Assembly (NCBI GenBank): GCA_016721195.1
Contig: JADKIO010000006.1
Coordinates: forward strand, 434,001 to 498,000
Direction: 5' to 3'
Length of the DNA stretch: 64,000 nucleotides
DNA from: Candidatus Geothrix skivensis
Lineage (GTDB): Bacteria; Acidobacteriota; Holophagae; Holophagales; Holophagaceae
Shown: in pieces, positions 1-8,962 of the stretch
Numbering within the stretch: position 1 is the first letter of the stretch
How the letters are laid out: each line of letters opens with the position of its first letter
The notes under the pieces: model-generated
Told to the model about the DNA's origin: nothing
Database searches by the model: none
What the model saw: the letters and a program-made list of their open reading frames with translations, nothing else
Program-made: the position numbers and the translations under genes

Positions 1-1
1 C

Positions 2-1264
2 TACATCAGCCTGCCCAAGGAAAACGGCTACCAGAGCATCCACACCACGGTGCTGATGGGCTCCGGCGACCTCTTCGAGGTGCAGATCCGCACCGAGGAG
101 ATGCACGTCCATGCGGAGGCCGGCATCGCCAGCCACTGGACCTACAAGGACGGGCGCATCGCCAACCGCTCCGAAATCAACCAGGCCACCTTCCTCCGCC
201 GCATGGTGGAGCTGCACCAGGACGCCCAGGACAGCCGGGACCTGGTGGCCAACCTGCGGGGCGAGCTGACCTTCAACCGCATCCAGGTCTTCACTCCCAA
301 GGGCGACCTGCGGAGCCTGGTGGAGAACAGCACGCCCGTCGACTTCGCCTACGCCATCCACACCCAGGTGGGCCACCGCTGCGTGGGCGCCAAGGTGAAC
401 GGCCGCATCGTGCCACTCAAGCACACCCTACTGAACGGCGACCGCGTGGAGATTCTCACCCGGCCCGACCACAAGCCCAGCCGCGACTGGCTCGGCTTCG
501 TGAAGTCCGCCGGCGCCAAGAGCCGCATCCAGGCCTTCATCCGCGAGGAGGAGCGCGCCCACGCGATCACCCAGGGCAAGGAGCGCCTCGAGCGGGAGGC
601 CCGGACCATGGGCGTGCGCCTGGACGATGCCGAGTCCCACGTAAAACTCGAGGCCCGCCTGGTGGAGCTGAAGCTGGCCAACTGGGAGGCGGCCTACGCG
701 GCCCTGGGCTTCCGGCCGCATCACGGTCCACAAGCTCATTGAGCCCTTGATCCCCGAACCCGAGCGCGCCAAGCCCAAGGAGAACACCTCGAACCTCATG
801 GATTCGGTGGTGGTGGGCGACACCACGGGCATCCTCTACACCCTGGCAGCCTGCTGCAAGCCCATCTGGGGCGACGAGGTGGTGGGCTACATTACCCGCT
901 CCGGGGCACGGCCATCCACCGGGCGGATTGCGCCCAGCTCAACACCGGCACCTTGCATCCCGAGCGCCGGGTGAACGTGGCCTGGGGCAAGCACGGCAAC
1001 GAGCTCTACGATACGGAGATCACCCTCACCACCGAGGACCGGCCGGGCATGGTGGCGGCCATTTCCGAGGGCATCCAGCGCCTGGGCATCAACGTGCAGC
1101 GCTTCCACGGATCGGCCACCGAGGAGGGCGCCGGCCTCTTCCACATCGCCCTCCGGGTGCGGGACCGGACCCACCTGGTGGAGCTCATGGCGGGCCTGCG
1201 CCGGGCGCGGGGCGTCTATACCGTGGAGCGGGTGAAGGGGTCGGTGTTCGGGAAGGTGAAGTGA
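2..1264 (+). CDS. RelA/SpoT-family (p)ppGpp synthetase/hydrolase, 3' part, two indels
   Basis: Makes and/or degrades the stringent-response alarmone (p)ppGpp. The window opens inside the synthetase domain (PKENGYQSIHTTV, the conserved substrate-binding stretch). It continues through a TGS domain (about 290-480 nt; TPVDFAYAIHTQVGHRC), a helical region with the conserved CCKP motif near 855, and a C-terminal ACT domain (about 1020-1260; EDRPGMVAAISEGI). The reading frame shifts near 713, where one extra C in a CC run turns LGFGRIT into LGFRPHH. It shifts back near 904, one base short after TRSG. The pair compensates and every family landmark is kept, so sequencing error is likelier than a pseudogene. 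The 5' end is outside the window. RelA versus bifunctional SpoT/Rel cannot be decided because the HD domain is not visible. The stop overlaps the start of the Nudix gene. Confidence 0.9.
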
Positions 1265-1890
1265 AGAGCCCCTGGCGCCCCCCCGCCGACGGGCCGACGG
1301 TGCCCTGGCCGCGCATTGCGGAAAGCCTGCGCCGGCCTCAGCTGGGCCCAAACCCTCACAAGCTGAGCCCCCGCATTCCGGAGAACCCCCGCCGGGCCGC
1401 CGTGGGCGTCATCCTGTGGGGCGACTCCGCCGGCGCCTCCAAGGTCGTGCTGGTACAGCGGGGCCACGGGGCCCCCCAGCATGCGGGCGAGGTGGCGTTC
1501 CCCGGCGGCATGGTCGAGCCCGGGGACCGGGACCTGCCCGACACCGCCCGGCGGGAGGTGGCCGAAGAGCTGGGCATCACGGGCGGCCTGTGGGAGCTGG
1601 GCTGCTTCCCCGATGGCGTCGCCAAGGCCCAGGTGCGGTTCACGCCGGTGTTCTTCCGCTGGGAGGAGCCGACCCCCCGGTTCACCCTGGACCGGGAGCT
1701 GGAGCAGGCCCTCCTGCTGCCCCTGGAGCCCCTCCTGGAGGCGCCCTGGACCCTCGAGCGCCTGGACCGGCACGGCCTGAATCTCGAGGTGCCGCGGCTG
1801 GAACTGGCCATGGACAGTCTCGCGGCGCCCCTTTGGGGGGCCACCGCCTTCGTCTTCAAGGCCTGGCTGGATGTGCTGAAGGGCTGCTAG
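1261..1890 (+). CDS. Nudix hydrolase, CoA-pyrophosphatase-like (NudL type)
   Basis: A 209-residue protein. The Nudix box is clear: FPGGMVEPGD followed by TARREVAEELGI, which carries the REVAEELG core that binds Mg2+ and cleaves X-linked nucleoside diphosphates. The spacing of the box and the FPGG lead-in resemble NudL/YeaB coenzyme A diphosphatases, so that is the likely reaction, but specificity is inferred. The GTG start at 1261 overlaps the relA/spoT stop by four bases (GTGA), implying translational coupling. The TAG stop lies inside the left end of a repeat element (1887-2052). Confidence 0.8.
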   Translation: MKSPWRPPADGPTVPWPRIAESLRRPQLGPNPHKLSPRIPENPRRAAVGVILWGDSAGASKVVLVQRGHGAPQHAGEVAFPGGMVEPGDRDLPDTARREVAEELGITGGLWELGCFPDGVAKAQVRFTPVFFRWEEPTPRFTLDRELEQALLLPLEPLLEAPWTLERLDRHGLNLEVPRLELAMDSLAAPLWGATAFVFKAWLDVLKGC

Positions 1891-2052
1891 GAGCCGGCCC
1901 GGGGGTGCCCCGGCGAGGGGCCGGCGGGCAGGGGGAGGCGAGGTAGCGGCCTGACCCATGCCGCGCCACCCCGGGGGGCAGGGCCCGTCAGCCCTTGACG
2001 AGCCACTCACCGCCCTGCGCTGCCGGGCGCTCGACCACTGGACGGCTCCTAG
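1887..2052. repeat. Dispersed repeat with CTAGGAGCC inverted ends, copy A
   Basis: A 166-bp element that begins CTAGGAGCC and ends GGCTCCTAG, lying between convergent genes. Its reverse complement starts CTAGGAGCCGTCCAGTGGTC and then GAGCGCCC. Copy B at 59427-59689 starts CTAGGAGCCTGTCCAAGTAT and then TCGAGCGCCC. Both also share an internal core: AGGCGAGGTAGCG with GCCTGAC at 1936-1955 here, and the complementary blocks at 59583-59625. The TAG of the left end is the stop codon of the Nudix gene. No reading frame is convincing inside it. Confidence 0.7.
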
Positions 2053-2056
2053 GCCG

Positions 2057-2296
2057 CTACTTCTTTTCGGCCTTGACGCTGCCGTCCTTCTCCAGGTACT
2101 TGTCCGGGTCCTTCTGCAGCGCGCCGACGCAGTGCTTGCTGCACACACGGTATTCCTGGCCGCGCACGACGGCGATGGTGGACTTGGCATCCACCTTCAT
2201 CTTGCAGACGGGATCGAGGGTATTGGCGGCGGGCTTCGCCTTGTCGGCCGCGGGGGCGGCCAGCACGGCGAGGGACAGCAGGGCGGCGTGGAACAT
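2057..2296 (-). CDS. Exported YHS-domain metal-binding protein
   Basis: A 79-residue protein with a short signal peptide (MFHAALLSLAVLAAPAA) and a YHS-type domain: DPVCKMKV, then YRVCSKHCVGALQKDPDKY. The three cysteines and the histidine are placed as in YHS/TRASH domains that bind Cu, Ag or similar ions, so a periplasmic metal-sequestering role alongside the efflux pump is likely. It is the last gene of the leftward efflux cluster. It has the same translation start context (GGAGATCCCATG) as the tolC-like and, nearly, the cusB-like genes. An 11-bp hairpin separates it from cusA, so it may be partly uncoupled from it. The gene ends four bases from repeat copy A. Confidence 0.75.
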   Translation of the reverse strand: MFHAALLSLAVLAAPAADKAKPAANTLDPVCKMKVDAKSTIAVVRGQEYRVCSKHCVGALQKDPDKYLEKDGSVKAEKK

Positions 2297-2331
2297 GGGA
2301 TCTCCGGAAGGTGTTCCCCACTATACCGGAT

Positions 2332-2358
2332 CCCCCTGCGACGGAATGTCGCAGGGGG
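2332..2358 (-). terminator. GC hairpin between cusA-like and YHS genes
   Basis: Perfect 11-bp inverted repeat CCCCCTGCGAC / GTCGCAGGGGG with a GGAAT loop, just past the stop of the pump gene. No T-run follows on the minus strand, so it may act as an mRNA-stabilising or partial termination hairpin. A TATAGT resembling a -10 box follows it on the minus strand (about 2320-2325) and could start a separate YHS transcript. Confidence 0.5.
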
Positions 2359-2381
2359 CCAGTCAGTGGTGGTTGATCAGC

Positions 2382-5300
2382 TCAGGCTTCGACAGAGGCC
2401 TGGGCAGCGAGAGGAAGGGAACGCTTCTTCCAGAGGTAGTAGATGGCCGGATAGACCAGCAGCTCCAGCAGGAAGCTGGTGGCGAGGCCGCCCACCATGG
2501 GGGCGGCGATGCGCTTCATGAGGTCGGCGCCGCTGCCGGTGCTCCACATGATGGGCAGCAGGCCCATGAAGGCCGCGGCCACGGTCATGGCCTTGGGTCG
2601 CACCCGCTTCACGGCGCCGTGGATGATGGCCTCGATGAGGTCGCCGTCGGTGCGGAGCAGCCCCTTGCGCTGGGCCTCGTCGTGGCTGAGGTCCAGGAAG
2701 AGCAGCATGAACACGCCGGTTTCCGCGTCCAGGCCCATGAGGGCGATGAGCCCCACCCACACGGCGATGCTCATGTTGTAGTCCAGGCCCCAGAGCAGCC
2801 AGAAGGCCCCGATGGCGCTGAAGGGCACCGCCAGCATCACGATGCCCGCCTTGATGGTCGACTTCGTGTTGGCGTAGAGCAGGCCGAAGATGAGGACCAG
2901 CGTGATGGGCAGGATGAGCTTCAGCCGCTCCTTCACGCGGATCATGTTCTCGTACTGGCCGCTCCAGGTGAGGCTGTAGCCCGGGGGCAGCTTCAGCTCC
3001 GAGACCGCCGCCTTGGCATGCTGGACGTAGGTACCCACGTCCGTGAGGGACGTGTCGAAGTCCAGCAGCACGTAGCCGTTCATGAGGCCGTTCTCGTCGC
3101 GGATCATGGCCGGGCCCGTGGTCCACTTCAGCTCGGCGATCTCCTCCATGGTCACGGTGCCTCCGCTCGGCAGGTTCAGGAGCACCCGCGCCAGGGCGGC
3201 GGGGGTCTCCCGGTAATCCCGCTGGTAGCGGACATTGATCGGATACCGGGCCCGGCCATCGAAGACTGTGGCCTGGTTGTCGCCGCCGATGGCGGTCATC
3301 ACCAGCATGTTGGCCTGCTCCACGCTGAGGCCGTAGCGGGCCAGCCGGTCCCGCCGCAGCACGAAGTCCAGGAAGTAGCCCTGGTTCGTGCGCTCCGCGA
3401 AGGCGCTGCGGGTGCCCGGCACCTTGGAGAGCAGGGTCTCCGCCTCCACCGAGATCTTCTCGATGACCGCCAGGTCCGGGCCGTTCACCTTCAATCCCAC
3501 CGGGGTGCGGATGCCCGTGCTGAGCATGTCGAGGCGGGCCTTGATGGGCATGGTCCAGGCGTTGGGGATGGCCGGGAGGCGCACGGCGTGATCCAGGTCG
3601 CGCACGATGTCCTCCTGGGTGATGCGGTCCCGCCAGAAGGGCCGCAGCAGCCCCTTCAGCCAGTCCGGCGCCCAGGAAGAGAACCACCGGGGCTTGGAAC
3701 GCCACTGGTCCTCGGGCTTCAGCATGATGACCGTCTCCATCATGGAGAAGGGCGCCGGGTCCGTGGCGGTGTCGGCGCGGCCGGCCTTGCCATAGACCCG
3801 TGCCACTTCCGGCACGGTCTTGATGAGCTTGTCCTGCACCTGGAGGATGCGCTGGGCCTCGGTCTGGCTGAGGCCCGGCAGGGTGGAGGGCATGTAGAGC
3901 AGCGTGCCCTCATTGAGGGGCGGCATGAACTCGCTGCCCAGCTTCAGGAACACGGGCACCGTGGCCAGCACCAGGAGGAAGGCCACGGCGATGGTGGCCT
4001 TGGCGTGCCTCAGCACGAAGCGGCAGGGGGGCTCGTAGATCCGGTGCAGGAACACCGAGATGGGGTGCCTCTCCTCCGGATAGTAGGTGCCCACCAGGGC
4101 GTGGCTGCCCAGCTTCGCCAGCCACTTCGGCTTGAAGGTGAAGGGGTCCATCCGCGCGAACATCATGCGCAGGGCCGGATCCAGGGTGATGGCCAGCAGG
4201 GCGGCGATGGCCATGGCCAGGTTCTTGGAGTAGGCCAGGGGCTTGAAGAGGCGCCCCTCCTGGTCCACCAGGGTGAACACGGGCATGAAGGCCACGGCCA
4301 CCACCAGCAGGCTGAAGAACACGGCGGGGCCCACCTCCAGGAGGGCGTCCAGGCGCACCTTGTGGAAGTCGCCGGGCCGGCCCGAGCTGTTCCACTCCTC
4401 CAGCTTCTTGTAGGCGTTCTCCACCTCCACGATGGCGCCGTCCACCAGCACGCCGATGGAGATGGCGATGCCCGCCAGGGACATGAGGTTGGCGTTCATC
4501 CCCGCGGCCTGCATGGGAATGAAGGCCAGGGCCACGCTCACGGGGATGGTGACGATGGGCACGATGGCGCTGGGGATGTGCCAGAGGAAGACCAGGATCA
4601 CCAGGGAGACGATGAGCATCTCCTCGATGAGCTTCCAGGACACGGTGCTGATGGCCTTCTCGATGAGCTCTGAGCGGTCGTACGTGGTGACCACCTCCAC
4701 GCCCTCCGGCAGGGAGGCCTTCAGCTCCTTCAGCTTCTCCTTCACGGCGGTGATGACGGTCAGGGCGTTCTCGCCCTGGCGCATGATGACGATGCCGCCC
4801 ACGGCATCGCCCTGCCCGTCCAGGTCCGCGAGCCCCCGCCGGAGGTCCGGCCCCAGGGTCACGGTGGCCACGTCCCCCAGGCGCACGGGGGTGCCATTGT
4901 CGGCCTTGAGGACAGCCTCCTCAAGATCCTTCGTGGTTTTCACATAGCCCCGTCCACGAACCATGTACTCGCGGCCGGCAGCCTCCACCAGGCGGCCGCC
5001 AGCCTCGTTGTTGGCGGCCTTGACGGCGCTGATCACCGCTTCGATGGAGAGCTTGTACGAGGCCAGGCGGTTGGGGTTCACCTGCACCTGGAACTGCCGG
5101 GCCTGGCCGCCCACGGTGGCCACTTCCGCCACCCCGGGCACGCTCTGGAGGGCGTAGCGCAAAAACCAGTCCTGGTGGCTGCGCAGCTCATCGCCGCGGT
5201 GCTTCCCGCCCCGGTCCACCAGGGCGTACTGGAAGACCCAGCCCACGGAGGTGGCATCGGGCCCCAGCTCGGTCTTCACCCCCTGGGGCAGGTTCGACGT

Positions 5301-5648
5301 GATCTTGCTGAGGTATTCCAGCACGCGGCTGCGGGCCCAGTAGATGTCGGTGCCATCCTCGAAGATCACGTAGACGTATGAGTAGCCGAAGTCCGACAGG
5401 CCGCGCACGGCCTTCACCTTGGGCGCCCCAAGCAAGCTGGTGACGATGGGGTAGGTGACCTGGTCCTCCACCAGATCGGGGCTGCGGTCCCACTTGGAGT
5501 AGACGATGACCTGGGTGTCACTGAGGTCCGGCAGCGCGTCCAGGGGGATGCGCCGCATGGACCACCAGGAGAGGCCCAGCAGCAGGATGCTGACGGCGAT
5601 GACCAGGAAGCGGTTCTCGGCGGAAAAGCGGATGATGCGCGAGATCAT
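2382..5648 (-). CDS. Heavy-metal efflux RND pump (CusA/CzcA family)
   Basis: Inner-membrane proton-driven pump of a tripartite metal exporter, 1088 residues, the normal length for HME-RND proteins. Seen: N-terminal helix (RFLVIAVSILLLGLSWWSMRRIPLDALPDLSDTQVIV), the family TM4 motif VDGAIVEVENAYKKLEE with charged residues for proton relay, GSEFMPPLNEGTLLYMPST in the second porter half, and a second six-helix bundle ending near the C-terminus. The start was set at 5648 (MISRIIRF), 10 bases after the adaptor's stop, rather than at the upstream in-frame codon. CusA-type (Cu/Ag) is favoured over CzcA by the YHS and Cys-rich partners and the CXXC adaptor, but the ion is inferred. The frame is intact. 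Confidence 0.92.
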   Translation of the reverse strand: MISRIIRFSAENRFLVIAVSILLLGLSWWSMRRIPLDALPDLSDTQVIVYSKWDRSPDLVEDQVTYPIVTSLLGAPKVKAVRGLSDFGYSYVYVIFEDGTDIYWARSRVLEYLSKITSNLPQGVKTELGPDATSVGWVFQYALVDRGGKHRGDELRSHQDWFLRYALQSVPGVAEVATVGGQARQFQVQVNPNRLASYKLSIEAVISAVKAANNEAGGRLVEAAGREYMVRGRGYVKTTKDLEEAVLKADNGTPVRLGDVATVTLGPDLRRGLADLDGQGDAVGGIVIMRQGENALTVITAVKEKLKELKASLPEGVEVVTTYDRSELIEKAISTVSWKLIEEMLIVSLVILVFLWHIPSAIVPIVTIPVSVALAFIPMQAAGMNANLMSLAGIAISIGVLVDGAIVEVENAYKKLEEWNSSGRPGDFHKVRLDALLEVGPAVFFSLLVVAVAFMPVFTLVDQEGRLFKPLAYSKNLAMAIAALLAITLDPALRMMFARMDPFTFKPKWLAKLGSHALVGTYYPEERHPISVFLHRIYEPPCRFVLRHAKATIAVAFLLVLATVPVFLKLGSEFMPPLNEGTLLYMPSTLPGLSQTEAQRILQVQDKLIKTVPEVARVYGKAGRADTATDPAPFSMMETVIMLKPEDQWRSKPRWFSSWAPDWLKGLLRPFWRDRITQEDIVRDLDHAVRLPAIPNAWTMPIKARLDMLSTGIRTPVGLKVNGPDLAVIEKISVEAETLLSKVPGTRSAFAERTNQGYFLDFVLRRDRLARYGLSVEQANMLVMTAIGGDNQATVFDGRARYPINVRYQRDYRETPAALARVLLNLPSGGTVTMEEIAELKWTTGPAMIRDENGLMNGYVLLDFDTSLTDVGTYVQHAKAAVSELKLPPGYSLTWSGQYENMIRVKERLKLILPITLVLIFGLLYANTKSTIKAGIVMLAVPFSAIGAFWLLWGLDYNMSIAVWVGLIALMGLDAETGVFMLLFLDLSHDEAQRKGLLRTDGDLIEAIIHGAVKRVRPKAMTVAAAFMGLLPIMWSTGSGADLMKRIAAPMVGGLATSFLLELLVYPAIYYLWKKRSLPLAAQASVEA

Positions 5649-5658
5649 GGCTGCCCCC

Positions 5659-6982
5659 CTAGTGCTTGTGTTCGGGGGGGGCGGGAGTGCCCTTGGCATC
5701 GGCCTTGGCGCCCATCTGGGCCAGCGCCGCCCGCAGCCGGGACTCGGAATCCACCAGGAAGGCGGCGCCGGTCACCACCTCGTCACCGGCCTCCAGGCCC
5801 CTGCGAACCGCCACCAGGTCCCCGCTGGCGGGACCCGTCTCCACCTCCCGGGGCTCGAACTTGCCGTCCCCCAGGGCCACGAACACCACCTTGCGGGTGC
5901 CGGAATCCAGCACGGCGTCCATGGGAATGAGCAGGCCCTTGCCACCGGCGGACTTCAGCACGGCATCCCCGAACATATCGGGCCGGAGCTCCCCTTTGGG
6001 GTTGGCCACCTCGATGCGCACCTTGGCGGTGCGGGTCTTGGGGTCCAGCACGGGATCGATGAAGGCCACCCGGCCCGGGTAGGCCCGGCCTTCCTGGCCA
6101 CTGAAGCGCAGTTCCGCGGCCAGGCCCACCCGCACCCGGGACAGTTCCGCCTCGTAGACCTCCGCCTGGGCCCAGAGACGGCCCAGGTCGGTGATCTCCA
6201 TGGGGGCCTCGCCGGGCCCCACGCGGCTGCCCTCCACCACGGTCTTCGCGGTGATGACGCCGGAGATGGGTGAGCGCAGGGTGAGGGTCTTCTGGAGCTC
6301 GCCGCCCTTGTCCAGCCGCTCCAGCGCCTCCGGGGGCACGTCCCAGAGCTGCAGGCGGCGCCGGGCCGAGTCCAGCAGATCGCTGCCGGAGCCCTGCAGG
6401 GTGCCGCCGCTCAGGGCCTTCTGCGTCTTCAGCGCCAGCAGGCATCTCCCGCTGGGCGCTGACGAACTCGGGGCTGTAGAGGCTGAACAGCGGCTGGCCC
6501 ATGGCCACGGGTCTGCCCACGAAGTCTGCGTGAAGCTTCTCCACGAAGCCCTCCACCTTCACGTTGATCTTCCTTACCCTGGTCTCGTCCGGAACCAGCC
6601 GCACCACGGCACGGATCTCCCCGCCGGTGGCGCCTTCCACCACCTTGGCGGTGCGCAGGCCGATGAGCTGCTGGCGGGCGGTATCGATGGTGACCGTGGC
6701 CATTCCCTCCACGCTGGAGGCACCGCCCTGGATGTCCTCGATCTTCACCAGGTCCATGGCGCAGATGGGGCAGGTGCCGAAGTGATCCTGGATGATCTGG
6801 AGGTGCATGGGGCACTGGTACATCTGCTTCTTGGCCTCGGGCTGCCCCGTGGCGGGCGCGGGCCTTCGCAGCAGCAGGGTGCCACCCACGCCGGCCACCA
6901 GGCCGAGGGCGACGAAGGCGAGGGAACGATAGGGAAACCCGGACTTGGGCGGAAGGTCGAGGGAGGGCTGATGGGGGCGCAT
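5659..6982 (-). CDS. CusB-like efflux adaptor (membrane fusion protein), one indel
   Basis: Periplasmic adaptor linking pump and outer-membrane channel. About 440 residues: N-terminal membrane anchor (SLAFVALGLVAGVGGTLLL), then a heavy-metal-binding region MYQCPMHLQIIQDHFGTCPICAMDL with paired cysteines (YQCPMH and CPICAM), as in many Cu-type CusB proteins. Barrel-sandwich and beta-barrel domains follow (RSPISGVITAKTVVEGSRVGPGEAPMEI) with a His-rich tail (PEHKH). The frame breaks near 6443: AQRE is followed in another frame by LLALKTQKAL. All downstream family sequence is preserved, so this is probably a one-base error. Starts at 6982, nine bases after the tolC-like stop. Confidence 0.85.
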
Positions 6983-6990
6983 GGGATCTC

Positions 6991-8374
6991 CTACATCTTC
7001 ATGGAGGCGGGGCCGCTGTCCTGGGGCTTGCCCGGGGCCTTGGCGGTGGATTTCGAAGTAACTGGAGCCGCGGATCCGCCACCGGAGACGCTGGCGGATC
7101 CGAGGAGCCCCCGTTGATGGGCGTCGTGGTTCCCAGGGCGGCCTCGGCCAGGGCGATGTGCTGGGCCTGGAGCTGGGCCTGGGTCTGCAGGTAGGCACCC
7201 TGATCCCCCACCCAGCCGTTGAGGGCCTCCAGGGCCCCCAGGAAGGGCGCGCGGCCTGCCTCGTACTGGGCCAGGGCTGCCTTGAAGCTGGCCTCGCTCT
7301 GCACCAGCAGGCCATCCCGGTAGAGGTCCCGGGTGCGGCGCAGGGACTGGATCTGGATGCGGCGCTCCTCGGTGCGCTGGCGGAGCAGGGTCTGCACCGA
7401 GGCCACCTCGGCCCCTGACCCTGGCGGTGGTGCTCATGCTCGGCCACGGCCCGCTGCTGCTTGCTGCGGCCATAGATGGGCAGCGAGATGCTGACCCCCA
7501 CCTGCCACATGGGATCCAGGCTCCCCCGGGGCATGATGCCCGCGGTCAGGGCGAAATCGGGCCGCCGGTCCAGCTTCGCCAGCTCGAGCTGCCGCTCGGT
7601 CTGCTGGACGCTGGCCCGGGAGCCGGCCAGCTCGGGGCTCCGGGCCTCGACGGCCTCCGGGCCGAGCAGTTCGGGCTCGGGGGCGTCCGCAAGGGCGGCG
7701 GTGGTGGGAATGGGGTCCGCGGGATCCTGCTGGCGCAGGCGATTGAGGGCGGCCAGGGCGGTCTGCTCCTCCGCCTCCAGGGCCCAGGTGGCCAGTTGGA
7801 GCCGGGTGCGCTCCAGCTGGGCCCGCAGCAGGTCGCCCTGGCTGCCCTGCCCCACTTCGTAGCGGGCGCGGGTGAGCCGCTCGGCCTGATCCAGGAAGAT
7901 GGCCTGCTGGGCCTGGAGGGTCCGCTGGCCCCGGATCAGCAGCAGCGCCGCGTAGCCCCGGCGCACGTCCGCCTCCAGCCCCAGCCGCACCCGTGCCCGT
8001 GCCGCCTCGGAGAGATCCACGCTGAGGGCGGCCACCTGCTTGCGCAGGCTCCGCTTGCCGGGCCAGGGAAGGGCTGGGTGAAGGCGATGCTGTAGAAGCT
8101 GGTGTCCATCTTGCCGATCATGAGCTCCTTGAACCCGTCGTTCTGGAGGCCCAGGGACAGGGAGGGATCCGGCAGCACCCCCGCCTGGGGCACGCGCTCC
8201 TGGTCCATGCGCACGGCGGCCTCGGCCTTCTGGAGGTCAGGATGTCGGTCCAGGGCGTCCCCGCAGCAGGGAGGCCAGGACGGGATCGTTGGACGTGGGT
8301 TCGGTCGGGGGGACCTGGGCCTGACCCGGCGCGAGCAGCACCAGGGCCGGCACCAGGCGCAGGGTTGCGCGCAT
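6991..8374 (-). CDS. TolC-like outer-membrane efflux protein (CusC/CzcC role), about four indels
   Basis: Outer-membrane channel of the same system. Starts at 8374 with a signal peptide (MRATLRLVPALVLLAPGQAQ), with the same GGAGATCCCATG context as its operon partners. Family features are spread over all three frames: DPVLASLLR / ALDRHPDLQKAEAAV; then LPDPSLSLGLQNDGF; then ALSVDLSEAARARVRLGLEADVRRGY; then ASVQTLLRQRTEERRIQIQSLRRTRDLYRDG; and a C-terminus KAPGKPQDSGPASMKM. Breaks fall near 8265, 8066, 7420 and 7110. Each is a single base, mostly in G/C runs. Coding content between breaks is continuous, so I treat it as one gene with assembly errors; a recent pseudogene is the alternative. Confidence 0.75.
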
Positions 8375-8443
8375 GGGATCTCCGGAAAGAAAAAAGGACA
8401 TAGCCCACTCGGAAGAGCAGGCACGGTGTCGCTCAGTTCCTCA

Positions 8444-8851
8444 TCAGATCCGGAACGTTTCCAAGCGGGCGAGGTGCCGCCCCAGGTCCGGATCCCGGCC
8501 CCGGGCCGGAATGGACAGCCCCGTGGGCTCGGGGCGGGCGGCGTCCCGGGCCCAGGTGGCGGGCTCCGGGCGGGGCTCAACCCTACGCTGCCCCTGGGCC
8601 TGGCGGACCGCCAGGGCGGCCTGGGATACCGCTTGTTTCACGCAGGCGTTGCTGGAGGGCGTCCGGTTGCCTTCGGGCTTGGGGCAGGGACAACGGTCCA
8701 CGGCGCCGGGCAGGGTGCCGCAGCAGCAGGATTCATGCGCATCGGCCAAAGCCGGTGTCCAGCCCGCGGCCCCGCTGCCCAGAAGCAGCCCGATGGCCAG
8801 GATGGCGCGCAACATCAGCCGCAAGGTGAGACCTCCCAGTGGGATCATCAT
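8444..8851 (-). CDS. Exported Cys-rich small protein heading the efflux operon
   Basis: A 135-residue protein of unrecognised family. A hydrophobic signal segment (LMLRAILAIGLLLGSGAAG) is followed by a cysteine cluster, HESCCCGTLPGAVDRCPCPKPE, and then a low-complexity Arg/Pro-rich tail. A strong ribosome site (AGGAGG) precedes the ATG at 8851. It is 70 bp upstream of the tolC-like gene on the same strand and is the first gene of the operon. The cysteines suggest soft-metal binding in the periplasm, as for other small proteins of copper/silver operons; that is inference. The second efflux operon in this window also begins with a small exported protein containing a Cys/His cluster. Confidence 0.6.
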   Translation of the reverse strand: MMIPLGGLTLRLMLRAILAIGLLLGSGAAGWTPALADAHESCCCGTLPGAVDRCPCPKPEGNRTPSSNACVKQAVSQAALAVRQAQGQRRVEPRPEPATWARDAARPEPTGLSIPARGRDPDLGRHLARLETFRI

Positions 8852-8864
8852 ACCTTCTCCTCCT

Positions 8865-8899
8865 CTGTGACGACAGGGAAGCCTTGACGGGGGTCACAG
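8865..8899. promoter_or_regulatory. Inverted repeat in divergent promoter region
   Basis: CTGTGAC and GTCACAG form a perfect 7-bp inverted repeat with a 21-bp spacer in the 111-bp gap between the leftward efflux operon and the rightward oxidoreductase. It sits just upstream of the efflux ribosome site and is a candidate operator for a metal-responsive regulator. No regulator gene is adjacent. Confidence 0.35.
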
Positions 8900-8962
8900 C
8901 CCAAACCCGGGCCACCGCCGGGCGAACCTGCAGGGGAAGCCCACTGGGGCTAGGATGAAGCG

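Noticed and set aside
1995..4673. Open frame of 892 codons on the plus strand opposite the CusA-like pump
   Set aside because: Composition is His/Gly/Gln-rich low complexity typical of antisense frames in GC-rich genes, while the opposite strand encodes a full, motif-bearing RND pump.
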